Source of the DNA: Diphasiastrum complanatum
Taxonomy: Eukaryota; Streptophyta; Lycopodiopsida; Lycopodiales; Lycopodiaceae
Assembly: GCA_029204225.1 (NCBI GenBank)
Contig: CM055097.1
Location: 25,761,039 to 25,825,038 of the forward strand
Length of the DNA stretch: 64,000 nucleotides
Direction: 5' to 3'
Below are positions 27,516-39,795 of this stretch, one piece after another. Position numbers and translations under genes: made by a program. The notes beneath the pieces are model-generated. The model ran no database searches, was not told where the DNA came from, and saw only the letters and a list, made by a program, of their open reading frames with translations. The first letter of the stretch is position 1; the number at the start of each line of letters is the position of its first letter.

Positions 27516-28229
27516 CTGAATGCATCATTGAAAAAAATTAGTAACCAGACAAGTGACAGCACATACCTAAGATGAACTGGCGGGAAAATAAAATGAATGC
27601 GCACCACAAAGGTTATGGTTGTAATGACTCATGAGAATGGAAGAGAGAGACAAGAAACAACGTCAATATTATCAATGTCTCATAGGCACCCACAGATGGA
27701 TAAAACAAATAGCTCCAATTCATCTTCACATTCAAGAACTAATTATACCCATCCAAGAGATAGCTTGCCACAGTTTTTACTTATTTTAACTTGCCTTGAC
27801 CAGTGCAGATAATGTTGGGATAATGACCAAGTTTGGGCCTCGTATATTTATTAATATTGTTGAGCATGCAACCCAAGGGCCCATTTACTTTGTAAAAGTT
27901 GATTTCCATTTAAGTTAACATCTTTGTTAAACTGGAAGGAAACTGGAAGGTTACAAGGTGGCACACCCTTTCTATTAAATTTGTATTTTTCTCACTTTTA
28001 TGATAGAGAATGTTAAATTGTGAAAGAAACTCATTCAGCATCCCCCACCCCTGATCTAAAACAAGCTGCTCTTCAAATGAGACCAGTTTCGACTTGACCA
28101 TACAGGCTTCTCCATGTGCTGAAGCCACATGGACAGTTACGACACGTCACGAAAGAAATTCTATAATTTGGAAAGCAAAACAACATTTCAGTCAAAATAT
28201 ATAATAATCTTCAGGTGTCTTTCAAGAGT
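27516..28229. other. ABCC intron, nothing recognised
   Basis: AT-rich; open frames on both strands match no known family. Confidence 0.5.
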
Positions 28230-29232
28230 GAACCTGCTTCTGAATCCCCAATTGAGCCCTTTCCCTACATGCATGGCCGTATGTCCAGCCCGGAAACCCC
28301 AATATCTAGTGAGGCAAATGAGACCGAGCCCTCATGGACCTGGTCCAGACCCCTCACAATACCCCTAGGCTAAGCCCATCCCACATCAAATCATTTTGGC
28401 TGAGTTCATCCATCGCAGAACTCAAACAGGAAATTACAACAATCCAATGTGCATCATCCTCTCACGGCATCCTCTCACGTAGCTACTGCATCTACAATCC
28501 AGCAACTCGAAAGTAAAGAGGAGCAGCATCATATAGTTGTCCAATCTTGGGCAGATGTGCTCAGAGGTCCAGGTAAATCAGATGCTCCAGTTTCTTTCAT
28601 TCTGCTACACTTACAAAGAGCCAATTGCGAGAGCAAAAGGCCCTCAATGTTCATGTCAGAGGCATCCTGGATTCTCAGGATGCCCTTACAGAATCCAAAT
28701 TTTTTTTGGAGCTACTCTCCATCGTCATGACAAAGGTTTGGGCTCAGCCTGGCATACCAAGAAAGATCCTATCACCTTGGTGATGTGCTTCACCTCGTTG
28801 GAGTCTCGACGGGATGTATTGCGTCAAAGATATAAAGTGAAAGATACCGAGATCTTCCTGGATGAAGACCTCACCTTTGTACAAGTGATGGAAAGAAAAG
28901 AAGCTCTGCAAAAAGCGAAAGATATAGGGAAACACCTCATATATAGAGACAGTAAAATCCGTTTTGTTGAAGCTAAACGTTTAGCTGAAATGAAATAGAT
29001 ATTGGGTCAAGTTTGAATTTGTAGCTAGAATAGTTGAGTTTGACTTTGAAATGTCCAATTAACCTTGTAAATGGCTGCATATTTTTTCGTGCCATATATT
29101 CCTGGACTATTCGAAGTTGCTAATAGTTTAGTTTTATTATTCGGTTGACGGCACCGTCCCGTCTAGTTACCATCATATGGATGTACTGTTTTGTCTTATA
29201 TGTCTTTTGGCATGGACAAGACATTAATAAAG

Positions 29233-29234
<2 letters not shown>
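28230..29234 (+). mobile_element. ORF1-only LINE derivative, copy 2
   Basis: A decayed ORF1 (to the stop after AEMK at about 28998) is followed straight away by a 237-bp 3' UTR. Readable parts are AELKQEITTIQ, LREQKALNVHVRGILDSQD, MCFTSLESRRDVLRQRYK and FLDEDLTFVQVMERKEALQ. The downstream block shares CCATATATTCCTGG (29092-29105) and flanking sequence with copy 1. It ends with an ATGTC/GGCAT hairpin and GACATTAATAAAGC. No endonuclease or RT sequence is present between ORF1 and the tail. Confidence 0.8.

Positions 29235-29301
<67 letters not shown>
29235..29301 (+). repeat. (TC)n LINE tail
   Basis: About 33 TC units between the ORF1-only copy and the next ORF1. Confidence 0.98.
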
Positions 29302-29303
<2 letters not shown>

Positions 29304-30863
29304 CATGGTTCCTCCTCGTGCCATCTCTGTCCGCAGGTCGCGATCTTCCCCTACCTCCATCGCTGCAGATGCGCCGCCTCCTACTACCGCCTCCCCTACA
29401 TCCTCCCTCCTTGCTGCAGCTATTCCGCCCCCTGCTGCCGCCTCCCCTACGTCCACCACCCCCCCCCCCCCCCCCCCCCCCCCGCTGCAGATGTGCCGCC
29501 CCCTGCTGCCACCTCCCCTACATTCCCCTCCCTCGCTGCAGCTGAGCCGCCCCCTGCTGCCACCTCCCCTAACATCCGCCCCCCCTGCTGATTGCATTTC
29601 CCTCCCCCTCATTGACCTTGGCATCACCTCAACGCTACCTCCAGTTTCAGATCCCATTCTTCCTACTCTGACCATTGCTAGCTCACAACCTACAACAAGC
29701 ATCCCGTATACGCCCTCCAAATCAACTGAATTGTTCTCTTCCTGGCAGATTGATCAAATCAGGGCCGATTTCCAAATTTTGAGGCAAGAAATCTCGCAGT
29801 TGAAAGGAACGGTTACATCTTTGATTCACAAGAAGAACATGCTGCAGTCCAAAGTTGCATCACTCGAACAATCGATCGGGACCAAACAGGCTGCGGCTTC
29901 GGCGTCTACCACCAATATGATACGGGAACTAGAGACAAAGATTGGAAAGCAACAAGAAGAGGCCCTTTCTTGGGCATCAGTTTTGAAAAAAGGCACCAAA
30001 CCAAGCGCTCCAATCTCTTCGGTTATCTCAGTCACCATCTCGAAAGAGAAATCACGAGACCAAAAAGCGCACAACATTAGAGTTCGCGGGATCCCGGATA
30101 CACAGGATGCCTTGGCTGAGGCCAAACGCTTTCTCGACACCACTCTTGGGCACAAGACGGATGGGTTAGATACAGCATGGAGGACCACTAGAGATGCAGC
30201 CACACTCATCATCCGCTTCACTTCCCTCGCGAGTTGCCGAGATGCTTTGTGGTGCAGAGCTAAGCTACGTGGTACCACTATCTACATGGATGACGACCTT
30301 ACGTATATCCTAGGTAGAGGAGAGGGGTAAGGCCTTTCAGGCAGCCCGCCAGCATTTCACGTCTGCGGACCACCATGTTAGCTCCCATGATTCAGGCAAA
30401 GCCTTCTGTTCTACATGAGATCATCCTTGCTGAGTTTGCCACTCCTATCGAGATAGATGCAGCCTTCCAGCTTATCACCTACATCCAGAGAGTTCAGGCA
30501 TTTCCGAATACAGAGCAGAGATATACAGGGATTTCGCTTACGTCCTCCCACCATCTCCAGGATCAGGGGTACCGGCTGTCATGGTTCTCATCCCTGCGCC
30601 ACCTCGGAAAAAGCCCAGATATAGTCGCCACTTGCCTCCATCAGGGCCCACACCGTACACTCCCCTCAGCGGACACTTCACACTTACTTTCGCTGATATG
30701 TACATATTCTCCACCTAGCCCGGGTTGTGGCCTTTGGTACTTTTTTTGTAGTTCTTCTGCTATACCTGGCCTGGGTTGTGGGCTTATTTCACTTTTGCTT
30801 TGTTCTACGTTCATACATAGCTAGTTTATAGCATTTTACGGCCACATCCTCCTATGGATGATG

Positions 30864-30867
<4 letters not shown>
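29302..30867 (+). mobile_element. LINE with ORF1 joined to ORF2 tail by deletion
   Basis: ORF1 begins directly after (TC)n. At about 30350 the sequence passes from the ORF1 C-terminus into ORF2 just before MLAPMIQAKPSVLHEIILAEF, so the endonuclease and RT are gone. The 3' UTR matches the copy at 18.84-19.09 kb and stops at GATGATGCTCCC, without the hairpin. Confidence 0.83.
29305..30330 (+). pseudogene. LINE ORF1 protein, longest copy
   Basis: The best ORF1 in the window. After an ATG at 29305 the N-terminal region is built of imperfect Pro/Ala repeats (AADAPPPTTASPTSS, AAAIPPPAAASPTS). It contains a run of 25 C bases at 29459-29483, after which the repeats lie in another frame. A coiled coil follows at about 29740-29880 (QIDQIRADFQILRQEISQLK), then an RRM-like core (HNIRVRGIPDTQDALAEAK, TLIIRFTSLASCRDAL) and the start of the C-terminal domain (TIYMDDDLTYI). 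A frameshift near 30310 ends it. The frame is also open upstream through the (TC)n tract into the previous copy. No CCHC motif is present. Confidence 0.82.
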
Positions 30868-30948
<81 letters not shown>

Positions 30949-30951
30949 ACA
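30868..30951 (+). repeat. (TC)n changing to (AC)n
   Basis: About 28 TC units to 30924, then about 13 AC units. Confidence 0.97.
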
Positions 30952-31389
30952 AGTTGTAACTTCTCTCCCTCTCCATGGATGCACCCTAGGTCTCCACCTC
31001 TCCCTCTCCTCCATCATCGCTCATTGCACCTTCCCATCCACATGAGGCCCCCTCCACCTTATCCCCACTTGCCAATGCAAGTAGATGGGCTGCTGCCTAC
31101 CACGCAGGCAGATGCGCTACTTACGTAGCAAGCAAATATGTTGTTGGGCTCTTCCAAGGATATATTGCTACTTGCACAACACAGAGGTAGGCTTGCTACC
31201 TACTTTTGCTGACCAAGCCGCCAATGATCTTGCCTCACCCTCTAGTGTATGATATCTACAGCTGAACCTAATACACCTATGGCTTCCACTACTCCTTTCC
31301 ACTCCACTGAGGTCTACACCTCATCTAATGCCTTTCAAACATTCCTGGCCTGCAAATTGAAATCTCTGGAGTTTAGAACTATAATGGAA
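30952..31389. other. ABCC intron, nothing recognised
   Basis: Moderately GC-rich, with short inverted GCAGGCAG and CTACTT motifs. No coding frame is recognised. The minus-strand gypsy element loses homology here; no 3' LTR was found. Confidence 0.45.
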
Positions 31390-31394
31390 TTCAT

Positions 31395-33230
31395 TCGCTC
31401 TGTCTGACCATCCGTCTGAGGATGCTCAGAGCTACTCATCCGCAACTATGCTCCCAGCTTGGCGAACACCTCAATCCAGAAATTTTCCGTAAACTTGGGA
31501 TCCCTGTCAGACACAATGGACTTCGAAAGGCCGTGCAACCTGACAATATTCTCAATAAACAACTCAGCAACTTGCGGAGCTGTGACCTTCTTGGTCGTTG
31601 CGATGAAGTGAGCCATCTTGGAAAACTTGTCTACCACTACCATACTAGAATTTAATCCCTTCTGGGTCTTGGGTAGCCCAACAATAAAATCCATAGAGAT
31701 GCCTTCCTGTAGGTATCTCAGTGGATGTATCTTACGGTGAAGATCCTTCACGTGTGGCACAAATACTTTTCCGTTTCTCAACAACATACCTTCCTTCACG
31801 GTGTATGTCAAATAAGTACTAGTGTGTTCCTCTATGGGAAGCGACAGGCGAAGCTGACTTTTCCGCTTGGTCGACTAACTTGCATGCATAGGCCACACAC
31901 ACTGACAATGTGGGTCCTTTTGCTGAGCCCTCTTGATCTCCTCCATGAGATCACTGTCAACTACAGGCAAGGCTCATCTAATACAGTACCAACGATAGTG
32001 CATCAGCGACCACATTTTCCTTCCCTCTTCGGAAGCGAATTTCCAAATGAAATTCCTGCATCAGCTGAGCCCACCGAGCTTGGCGGCCTTCCAAATCTGG
32101 CTGAGTGCAAAATACTTTAAAGTATAATGATCTGTGTACACATAAAACTGGGCGCCATATAAATAATGTCTCCACACCTTGAGCGCATGTATGATCGCAT
32201 ACAACTCCTGCTCATGTGTAGGATACCTTTGTTGAGCTGGTGTCAATTTTTTACTCTCAAAGGCTACTGGTCTACCCTCTTGGCTTAACACGGTACCTAT
32301 GGCAATGCCACTCGCATCCGTCTCTAGGTCAAATGGTTTCTGGTATCCATAATTTTGAGGATTGGAGTCGTGGCCACCGACTCCGTCAAGTTCTCAAAAC
32401 TATGTTGAGCTTCAGCATCCCAACGAACTACAGTGTTGTTTTTTCATAACTGGTCCGTTAGAGGAGTAGCTATCTAGGAATAATTCCTAACAAAGCTTGT
32501 AACTTGCCCAATACGGTCTTGACATGAATCTCATGCTCCTCGACCACTTTACTTAAAACCAATATATCGTCAGTAAAATTGACGACAAACTTACCCATAT
32601 AGTCTCGCAAGACATCGTTCATGAGCATCATGAACGTGGCTGGAGCATTGGTTAACCCAAATGGCATACCCAAAAAACTCATAATGACCAAAACGGGTTC
32701 GGAAGGCCGTCTTCTGGACGTCTTCATCTCGAATCCGTAATTGATTGTATCCACTTTTGAGATCTATCTTACTAAAAATGGTTGCACCTTGCAACGCATC
32801 TAGTAGATCATCAATCCTGGGCATCGGATACCTGTGCTTTACGGTGATCTTATTTAATCCTCTGTAATCTACACACATCCGGAAACTACCATCCTTTTTC
32901 TTGACAAGTAAAATAGGAGAGGCGAAAGGTGATGAATAACTTAGAAAGGATGTACCCCAGCTTGAGATACTCCTCCAACATCTTTCTGACTTCCTCTTCC
33001 TCTTTTAGGCTCATCCTATAAGGAGGCCTACATACCGGACTTGCCCCTGGAACAAGCTTAATACGATGATCAACGTTCCGTCTAGGCGGCAATCCCTCTA
33101 GCATATTACACGTGTTTAAACTGAGTGCAGATGGACTTTTCCAACTCACTTGCTGGGTCACATCTTGGCTGTAATGAAAGTGCATGTGCACTAGGGGATG
33201 CAAAAGTAAATGAATCTTCTTGTGGTTCAT
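31395..33230 (-). pseudogene. Ty3/gypsy pol (RT, RNase H, integrase)
   Basis: From 5' to 3' the RT shows [64 protein letters not shown] and [10 protein letters not shown], a variant of the usual YxDD box. RNase H shows SQEGRPVAFESKKLTPAQ, THEQELYAI, YTDHYTLKY and GKENVVADALS. Integrase shows MDFIVGLPKTQKG, VSDRDPKFTENFW and HPQTDGQTERMN, so the DDE residues can be read. The HHCC zinc finger before it has been removed by a deletion near 31710. There are several frame breaks. Confidence 0.88.
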
Positions 33231-33410
33231 TAGTGAGCGTGCTTATCTGATTATTACCAAAATAAGAATCAAAACTGGAATCAACATTCACATAACACAA
33301 CCACAAATACTGAATCTCCATTCTCTTTATTTGATATAGGTAACAAGAGGACCCTCAACAGATGGTCTCTCCCCCTTTTAAGACATGAGACATACCCTCA
33401 TGTCCAAACT

Positions 33411-34608
33411 TCATATACATGCAAAAGAAAGAAAAACTATAACAGGCTGCCTACTCAACGCACTTACTAATAAGTCTTCCAAAATCTCCTCGTCCTTGTC
33501 CGTGTTTTGACGCTGCTGTAAAACATGGAGCGTCGTGTTCGTGCGGCGAGGACAATCTTTGACAAGATGCTTGTGAAGACAGAAAAAACATAATCCATCT
33601 TTCTTGGCCTTGTCCTTTTGCTCTGGACTAAGGGGAGACTTGTTGTAAGCCTGACGAGCCATAGGAGATGCCTCTTTGCACTTCAAAGTCTGATGCATTT
33701 GGATAGGATCCCTCTGCAATAAGTCCTCCTGACTAGCTTGGCCAAACTCTCGCGAACCCTTCTTCTGGGGCCAACTTGCCACTCCAGATTCAGCCTTGTT
33801 ACGCACGTTACCTTCGAAGTTAAGGGCTGTTGCAACGGCCTCCTCCAAGGTCTTGCACCCTTCATTAAGCACTGAAGGCCTCAACTCTTCGCGAAGGCCC
33901 AAAATGAATTTGTGGACTACAATCCACTCGGGAATCTCTTCTGGAATCTTGATAAGCGTCTCACGATACTTATCAGCATACTCCTGCACCATGTACATCA
34001 GCATACTACTGCCTCTGACGATGCAAAAACCAAGCATCCATCGCACGCACATGCTCATGTGGAGGAATGCACTAAGCTCTTAAAGCCCGCTTGAAATCAA
34101 TCCAGGTGGATGGAGCCTGATTAAACTTCAACAACTTGCGCCACCACCTGTTAGCAAAATCAGTGAAATGGTAAGCAGCTTTGCGGACTCGCCAACCCTC
34201 CTCGGTTGGGGCCCGCTTCAAATCAAAATATTCGTCCCACTTAGGTAACCACTAGTTTACAACATCAGTAGTTCTCTGGAAAGTGTTTCCTGCGAAATGA
34301 GTAGGCTTAATATCTTTGTCTTCTGGGTAGGGTGAAGGTAACACAGGACGAACTGCAGAAGACGGAAATGGATAAGGATAAGGCGGAGCATGCTGTGAGG
34401 AAGACACAAAACCACCAGCTACAGAGGAGAGCATCTCTCGCATCTCCGCGATGGTCTTCTCCGTACTATCCATGCGAGCTTGCACAGAAGAGGAAACACC
34501 AGCAGGGGAACTAGCAGCCATTGTAGGCAGGTTGCGGTCAGGGCTAAGCATAGGGCTGGGTGGTGGTGATTGGAGGGCAAACTGGAGGGCTAAGAGGTAT
34601 ATCGACAT
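33411..34608 (-). pseudogene. Ty3/gypsy gag
   Basis: Gag packages the element RNA. The N-terminal part has a Ser/Pro-rich stretch and a short coiled coil (ARMDSTEKTIAEMREMLSS). The capsid region reads FAGNTF, then after stops WDEYFDLKRAP and RWWRKLLKFNQAPSTW, then YADKYRETLIKIPEE. A zinc knuckle CFFCLHKHLVKDC has spacing C-x2-C-x3-H-x4-C, one residue shorter than usual. At least two stops (near 34255 and 34082) interrupt it. Confidence 0.82.
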
Positions 34609-35326
34609 GGTCGTCTTCCATAATGAACAAAAAAAAACACAAAAAACAAAGTCTCTTTCTGAATGTACACAAAAAAAACAAAAAAAATGATTTTTCTTGT
34701 GAAAAGGGAAAACAGAAAGTAAAATAAATCAGCAAAGATAGATCACTCCCTGGTTCCCAAAGACGTAGTATGAATGACCAAATCAATGCGAACTTATGCA
34801 CGCTCAGGTCTGCAAACAGGCTGAAGGTACTACTATAGTAGGTCGCCTTCCTGTAAGGATTCTCCGTGCCAAACCCAGGTCAAACAGACATACGGCGAAG
34901 AAGTTATGACGTTTCAACTCCAAAACCTCTAAAAAAAACGTCCAAAATTTGTTTTTTTGAGCAGAATCAACGATTTTGAAATTTTTTCTCAGATTTTCAG
35001 CCTCCCTAGCAGCGATCCAGCACCCACAATAGCCTGCCTAAATCTCACCGCAATCCGACACCTATAGGAAAAGTTATGTCCAATTGAAGCGCTGATTTTT
35101 TCCCCTTCCTAGGCAGCGATGGACCTGTAGGACGTGTTGAAGAATTCTGATCTGAAAACAGCAACTCAATCGAACTCTTGGGCTGGAGCAGCAGCGATGG
35201 AGGTCCAAGAACATCTATAACAGCTGTCTCCATGATTTCCCCCTTCAAAATCCTTCAAAAACAAACAAAAATCAAAGATTTCTCCACTTTCTCTCTCTAG
35301 AACGAGCGATTCTCTCTCTAGAACGA

Positions 35327-35339
35327 GGCTCTGATACCA
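35327..35339 (-). other. Primer-binding site, tRNA-iMet type
   Basis: The minus strand reads TGGTATCAGAGCC just after the LTR end (...TTGTGACA). It matches the site at 18120 on the plus strand. Confidence 0.87.
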
Positions 35340-35341
35340 AT

Positions 35342-35690
35342 TGTCACAAGCAAGTCTCTCCAAGCTCATGAATCCTAGAAGGCCGGTGTGTAGAATGAAC
35401 CTCCCAACCATAGGCACCCCCTCTTTGAGTCCTTCTACCTGCTATTCCTGTCAACTGACACATGGCATCCACCTGTGGGTGATCAGTCCACTTGGCATGC
35501 ATGACCCCTGTGACCTGTGAATACTGAGTGACTCATAGGGTACCACCCCCGTGCCCCACCAAAGACCTGTGACCCGCTTGGTCACCCCGACTACTTGCCA
35601 GCTAGCATCTCGTCACTAATGGCTAGAGTCCCGACGGTCAAAACACACTGCGTCTCTGACAGCTTGTCAGGCGTAGTCTAGACTTGAGAT
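35342..35690 (-). repeat. Ty3/gypsy 5' LTR (outer edge approximate)
   Basis: The inner edge is set by the primer site. The outer edge is not certain because no second LTR is available for comparison. Confidence 0.5.
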
Positions 35691-35699
35691 GTAAGATAG

Positions 35700-36480
35700 T
35701 GGATCTTGGGGAAGCTTCCTAGACTTTCCCTTGAACTTGGTTGCTCTTTCAAACCTTTCCATCCTCATAATGCCTGATCCCTGAAATTTGTGCTCAATTG
35801 TAGACAGAAATGAAGCACACCCTATGGCGCATTCTCTTGTCGATGGCAATTGCAAGGATCTACAAACAAGTTGCTGCTGGCGAATAAACAATAATGATGC
35901 AGTGCGAAAAGCTGAGAGGATGAGAAAGCAGGAAAGCACATTTGCTCGCAATGCTGCATCATGGCCATAGCCCTCACATTCCGAGCAATCGTTCGCAATC
36001 CCACTTGGAAAACATTTGCTAGGGTGCGGAATCCTTTACCTTAGGTACAAAGATTCAGATCACTGACATGATAGATCGTGGAGGAACTCAATACCACATA
36101 TAGGATCTTCTTCCTATGCTCTGATACCAAAGTTAGGAACAGCATAACCACAGGAAGGCGCAGCTAGTTCGATCAACCCAGCCAATGCACTCTCGTATAG
36201 CCCCTCCTAGACCAATGTGAGTTTGCATGCATGCGGTAGGTGGTAGTTGCTGCTGACACCCATCGTTCATGCTGGATGCATGGGTTTACATGCGGGGTTC
36301 CAGACCATCACTAAAGGACTACATGGCCCCCTACTGCATGTGTCTACATGGGAATTACCGGCCCTCATACCTACTGCATGGTATGCATGCACGCCTCTGA
36401 CTCACATTGTCCTCTACCTCAGGTGGTCAGCTGCACCTAAAAGCAATGTTGGGTCAGTACTACTACGGTCTAGTAACAAC
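35700..36480 (-). mobile_element. Older LTR retrotransposon remnant
   Basis: A second minus-strand TGGTATCAGAGCA primer site lies at 36118-36129. A GCATG-rich LTR-like block follows outward to about 36480 (minus strand starting TGTTACTAGACC). Inward, 35700-36117 is a leader or decayed gag region reading MERFERATKFKGKSRKLPQD. The gypsy element at 31.4-35.7 kb appears to have landed in or next to it. Confidence 0.5.
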
Positions 36481-37757
36481 TGCCTTGTGTAATCAAAGAC
36501 TTTTCTTTATGATTAAGAACTTGTATGATTCTAACTCATGATTGTTTATTCCATGCGTTTTAAAAACTTTTTATATTTCCTCATGCAATTAAGATATGTT
36601 TTATGACTCTTTATGACAGCAAGATCTGCGTGATGATGACCTAAGAAATAATGCTCAACTGTCTATGCCATCGAGAAGTTGGTGCATGCAGGTACTCTTT
36701 AGAATGGTACCAAAGATCCATCCCAACAAGGACTAATCTTGATGCATAAGAGGAAGCTACCGTTCTTCTAGCAATATGAATTTGCATTCAAGACTTGTTT
36801 ATGATTTTACTTATGAATTTGGGTTGGAAGGATTAACCACGTGTTTGAGTGTGCAGGTACATTAAGAAGACTCAAAGATGGGATTCAATGGTCCCAATTG
36901 CCATGTGGACTACTGATAACTCATCAATGTCAGGGCCCCTCCTTATTAGACTAATACCTCGAGTGCCCTGGTTGAGACTACTAGTAAAATGACATGTGAA
37001 ACTTGTACTTTGGGGAGGCAGAAGTGCATTATATTTTATTTCGATGTCCCTCAAGCACATAATATAGCATTCAAGAATAACAAAGTAACAATTACTCTTA
37101 AAATCTGACAAGGTATTCTTGGCTTTTTACATACAAATGACCTAAAGAGAATGATTCCAAACTCCAAACCATAGTACTCCTAATTATTCCCCAAACAAAA
37201 GTTCAAGGCGATTGTAAGCTTGATGAAGAGGTCTCCAAGAACAAGTGAAAGAGCATGCTTTCTAGCTTACTAGCTTGAAACGAGCAAAAACTCCATAATA
37301 CAAACTTGATTGTGACTCATAGTTTCTCAATGCAAACTAACTCTTAAAGTAGCTTTCCCAAAAATCCCAAGGTTATTTGTTCCTTCAAACAACTCAAATA
37401 GATCTCTTAGCCTTCATCGTCCAAAGAGAATATTCAAAGACTTATTGCATAATCAAGAAGCATGCAGAATAATTCCTTTATGTTGCACTAACTGAGGCAT
37501 ACTACATATGACATTCAAAACATGAACGTTGAAAATTCAAGTAACAAAACATCAAAGGTCTCAATGAATATTGCACAGTTCTGGCCAATACATACATATT
37601 TGATTCTCTATAATCTGACCGTCACCAAGGCTTTAGAACCTTATCGAAATCCATCCTTCAAACAATAATTATTGAGCATAGGCATACAAAACTTATTTTC
37701 TGACAACTTTCAAAATATGTTTAAAATGAAACTAAAGATGTGAATCAGCATACTCAC
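36481..37757. other. ABCC intron, nothing recognised
   Basis: AT-rich, with no recognised element or gene. Confidence 0.55.
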
Positions 37758-37878
37758 TTGAGAAGATGTTTGCATGCCTTTCTGGACAAACTTGCTCTCC
37801 TCCAGGTAAGGGTTCGTAGTCCAATGCAATTGTTGGGCAAGGATCCAATGGAAGTGGAATGTAAGAAGATTGAGCTAT
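37758..37878 (-). CDS. ABCC exon: linker with CPERHANIF
   Basis: The donor GTGAGT at 37757 follows CPERHANIFS in phase 1 and joins correctly to the exon at 27401-27515. Upstream residues read SSYIPLPLDP and YEPLPGGEQ, matching the P.PGY...YE.LPGGE.ICPERHANIF linker of plant ABCC1/2 between TMD0 and TMD1. The acceptor is uncertain; candidate AG sites lie within about 20 bp around 37870-37885. A (TC)n tract starts 67 bp upstream in gene sense. Confidence 0.82.
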
Positions 37879-37944
37879 CACTTCCGGAAAATTGCAGATA
37901 GCTACGACTTCAAAAATCACCTAATAAGTGGTAAAATATCAATA

Positions 37945-38022
<78 letters not shown>
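37945..38022 (+). repeat. (TC)n microsatellite
   Basis: About 38 TC units with one TA interruption. No LINE 3' end precedes it. It lies just upstream, in gene sense, of the linker exon. Confidence 0.97.
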
Positions 38023-38024
<2 letters not shown>

Positions 38025-38317
38025 CCCAACACCTCACATTATGGTTATTTTCTCTCTGCAAATCCTAAAAAAACCCCAACCCTAAATTAATTAAAAAAAT
38101 CCACCTTCACGCAGCACGCTCATCTCTCTCTCCCCCATAGCAAATATACGTTCTCTCTCCTTCCAAAAGTTTCTGCATGTTTTCTCTCCCTAGAAGTTTC
38201 TAATGCCACGTGCCTTTCAACCACGCTTCATAATATTTCAACTGCACTTCAAAGACATTTTAGGGCACCCGTGGCCCAATGAGAATGCAAGAATTAGTTT
38301 TTCTCCATCACAGCCGA

Positions 38318-39035
<718 letters not shown>

Positions 39036-39113
<78 letters not shown>
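39036..39113 (+). repeat. (TC)n microsatellite
   Basis: About 39 TC units between two LINE fragments. Confidence 0.98.
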
Positions 39114-39116
<3 letters not shown>

Positions 39117-39214
39117 GTATGCGGACAATGCTCCTCACCTTTTGCACTCTCTTTTGTCTTATGTACCTTTGGGTACCAAAAGAAATTAATAATAATAATT
39201 CTAATTCTAATTCT

Positions 39215-39217
<3 letters not shown>
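39114..39217 (+). mobile_element. LINE 3'-end fragment
   Basis: Only about 100 bp of 3' UTR remains, with a GTACC/GGTAC hairpin at 39163-39176, AAATTAATAATAATAATTC and three TAATTC units, as in the copy ending at 21.95 kb. Confidence 0.82.

Positions 39218-39278
<61 letters not shown>
39218..39278 (+). repeat. (TC)n LINE tail
   Basis: About 30 TC units after the TAATTC units. Confidence 0.98.
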
Positions 39279-39280
<2 letters not shown>

Positions 39281-39289
39281 GAGCCCGCC

Positions 39290-39482
39290 ACCGGTGGTTG
39301 CCTCTAGTGGCAACCTCCAAAAATGTGGGGCCAGGCCACATGTCGGAGGTAGAGTGCTACCTCCGACCTATGTCTCATCATGTGATTGGGCATAGTGCTA
39401 CCAGCTGGCAAGAGGCTGGCTTGCCTCCAAAGGTTGACTTTTTCACCTCCGGAGGGAACCTTTGGAGGCAAGAGGGAGGTAA
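39290..39482. repeat. Cluster of perfect hairpins
   Basis: Three perfect inverted repeats lie in under 200 bp. They are GGTTGCC/GGCAACC (39296-39315), an 11-bp stem with a 4-base loop (39342-39367) and a 16-bp stem CTTGCCTCCAAAGGTT with its complement (39420-39472). The loop of the last contains the palindrome CCTCCGGAGG. The block is GC-rich compared with its surroundings. Confidence 0.85.
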
Positions 39483-39584
39483 GAGGACATATTCTAGGAA
39501 TATCCCCCCCTACCTCCTCCATGTGGCCCTGCCTTCTCTTTCCCCCCCTCCATCTCTCTATCTACCCTCTTCACTCCCATCCCA

Positions 39585-39795
39585 ATCTGGAATTTGAACT
39601 CCTCATTCATGCCACTGACTCTTTTTAGCCCATTTTTTCCAACCTCTTTAACCAAGCAGTGATCCATGGTTTCCCTTTGCCCTGGTGCATGAATGTCATC
39701 CATCCTATTCATAAAGGATGTGATCCAATGAGACCAGACAATTATCATCCTATTCTGATTGGACATCTTATGGCTAAGGTTTATGGCTCCATCCT
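39585..39795 (+). mobile_element. LINE ORF2 fragment (start of RT)
   Basis: Reads FELLIHATDS, NQAVIHGFPLPWCMNVIHP then RPDNYHPI and MAKVYGSILQST. This matches the RT N-terminal region at 10.46-10.58 kb and continues past the point where that copy is deleted. Confidence 0.72.

Larger units (their letters stand above)
31390..35690 (-). mobile_element. Ty3/gypsy retrotransposon, 5' LTR to integrase
   Basis: A minus-strand element with LTR (about 35342-35690), primer site, leader, gag and pol in the order RT, RNase H, integrase, as in Ty3/gypsy. It is truncated within or after integrase near 31390 and lacks a 3' LTR. It is inserted in the sense direction of the ABCC gene. Many stops and frameshifts show it is inactive. 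Confidence 0.88.

Noticed and set aside
29196-29720. 174-codon Gly-rich minus-strand frame
   Set aside because: Antisense of the Pro/Ala-coding repeats of LINE ORF1 and of (TC)n.
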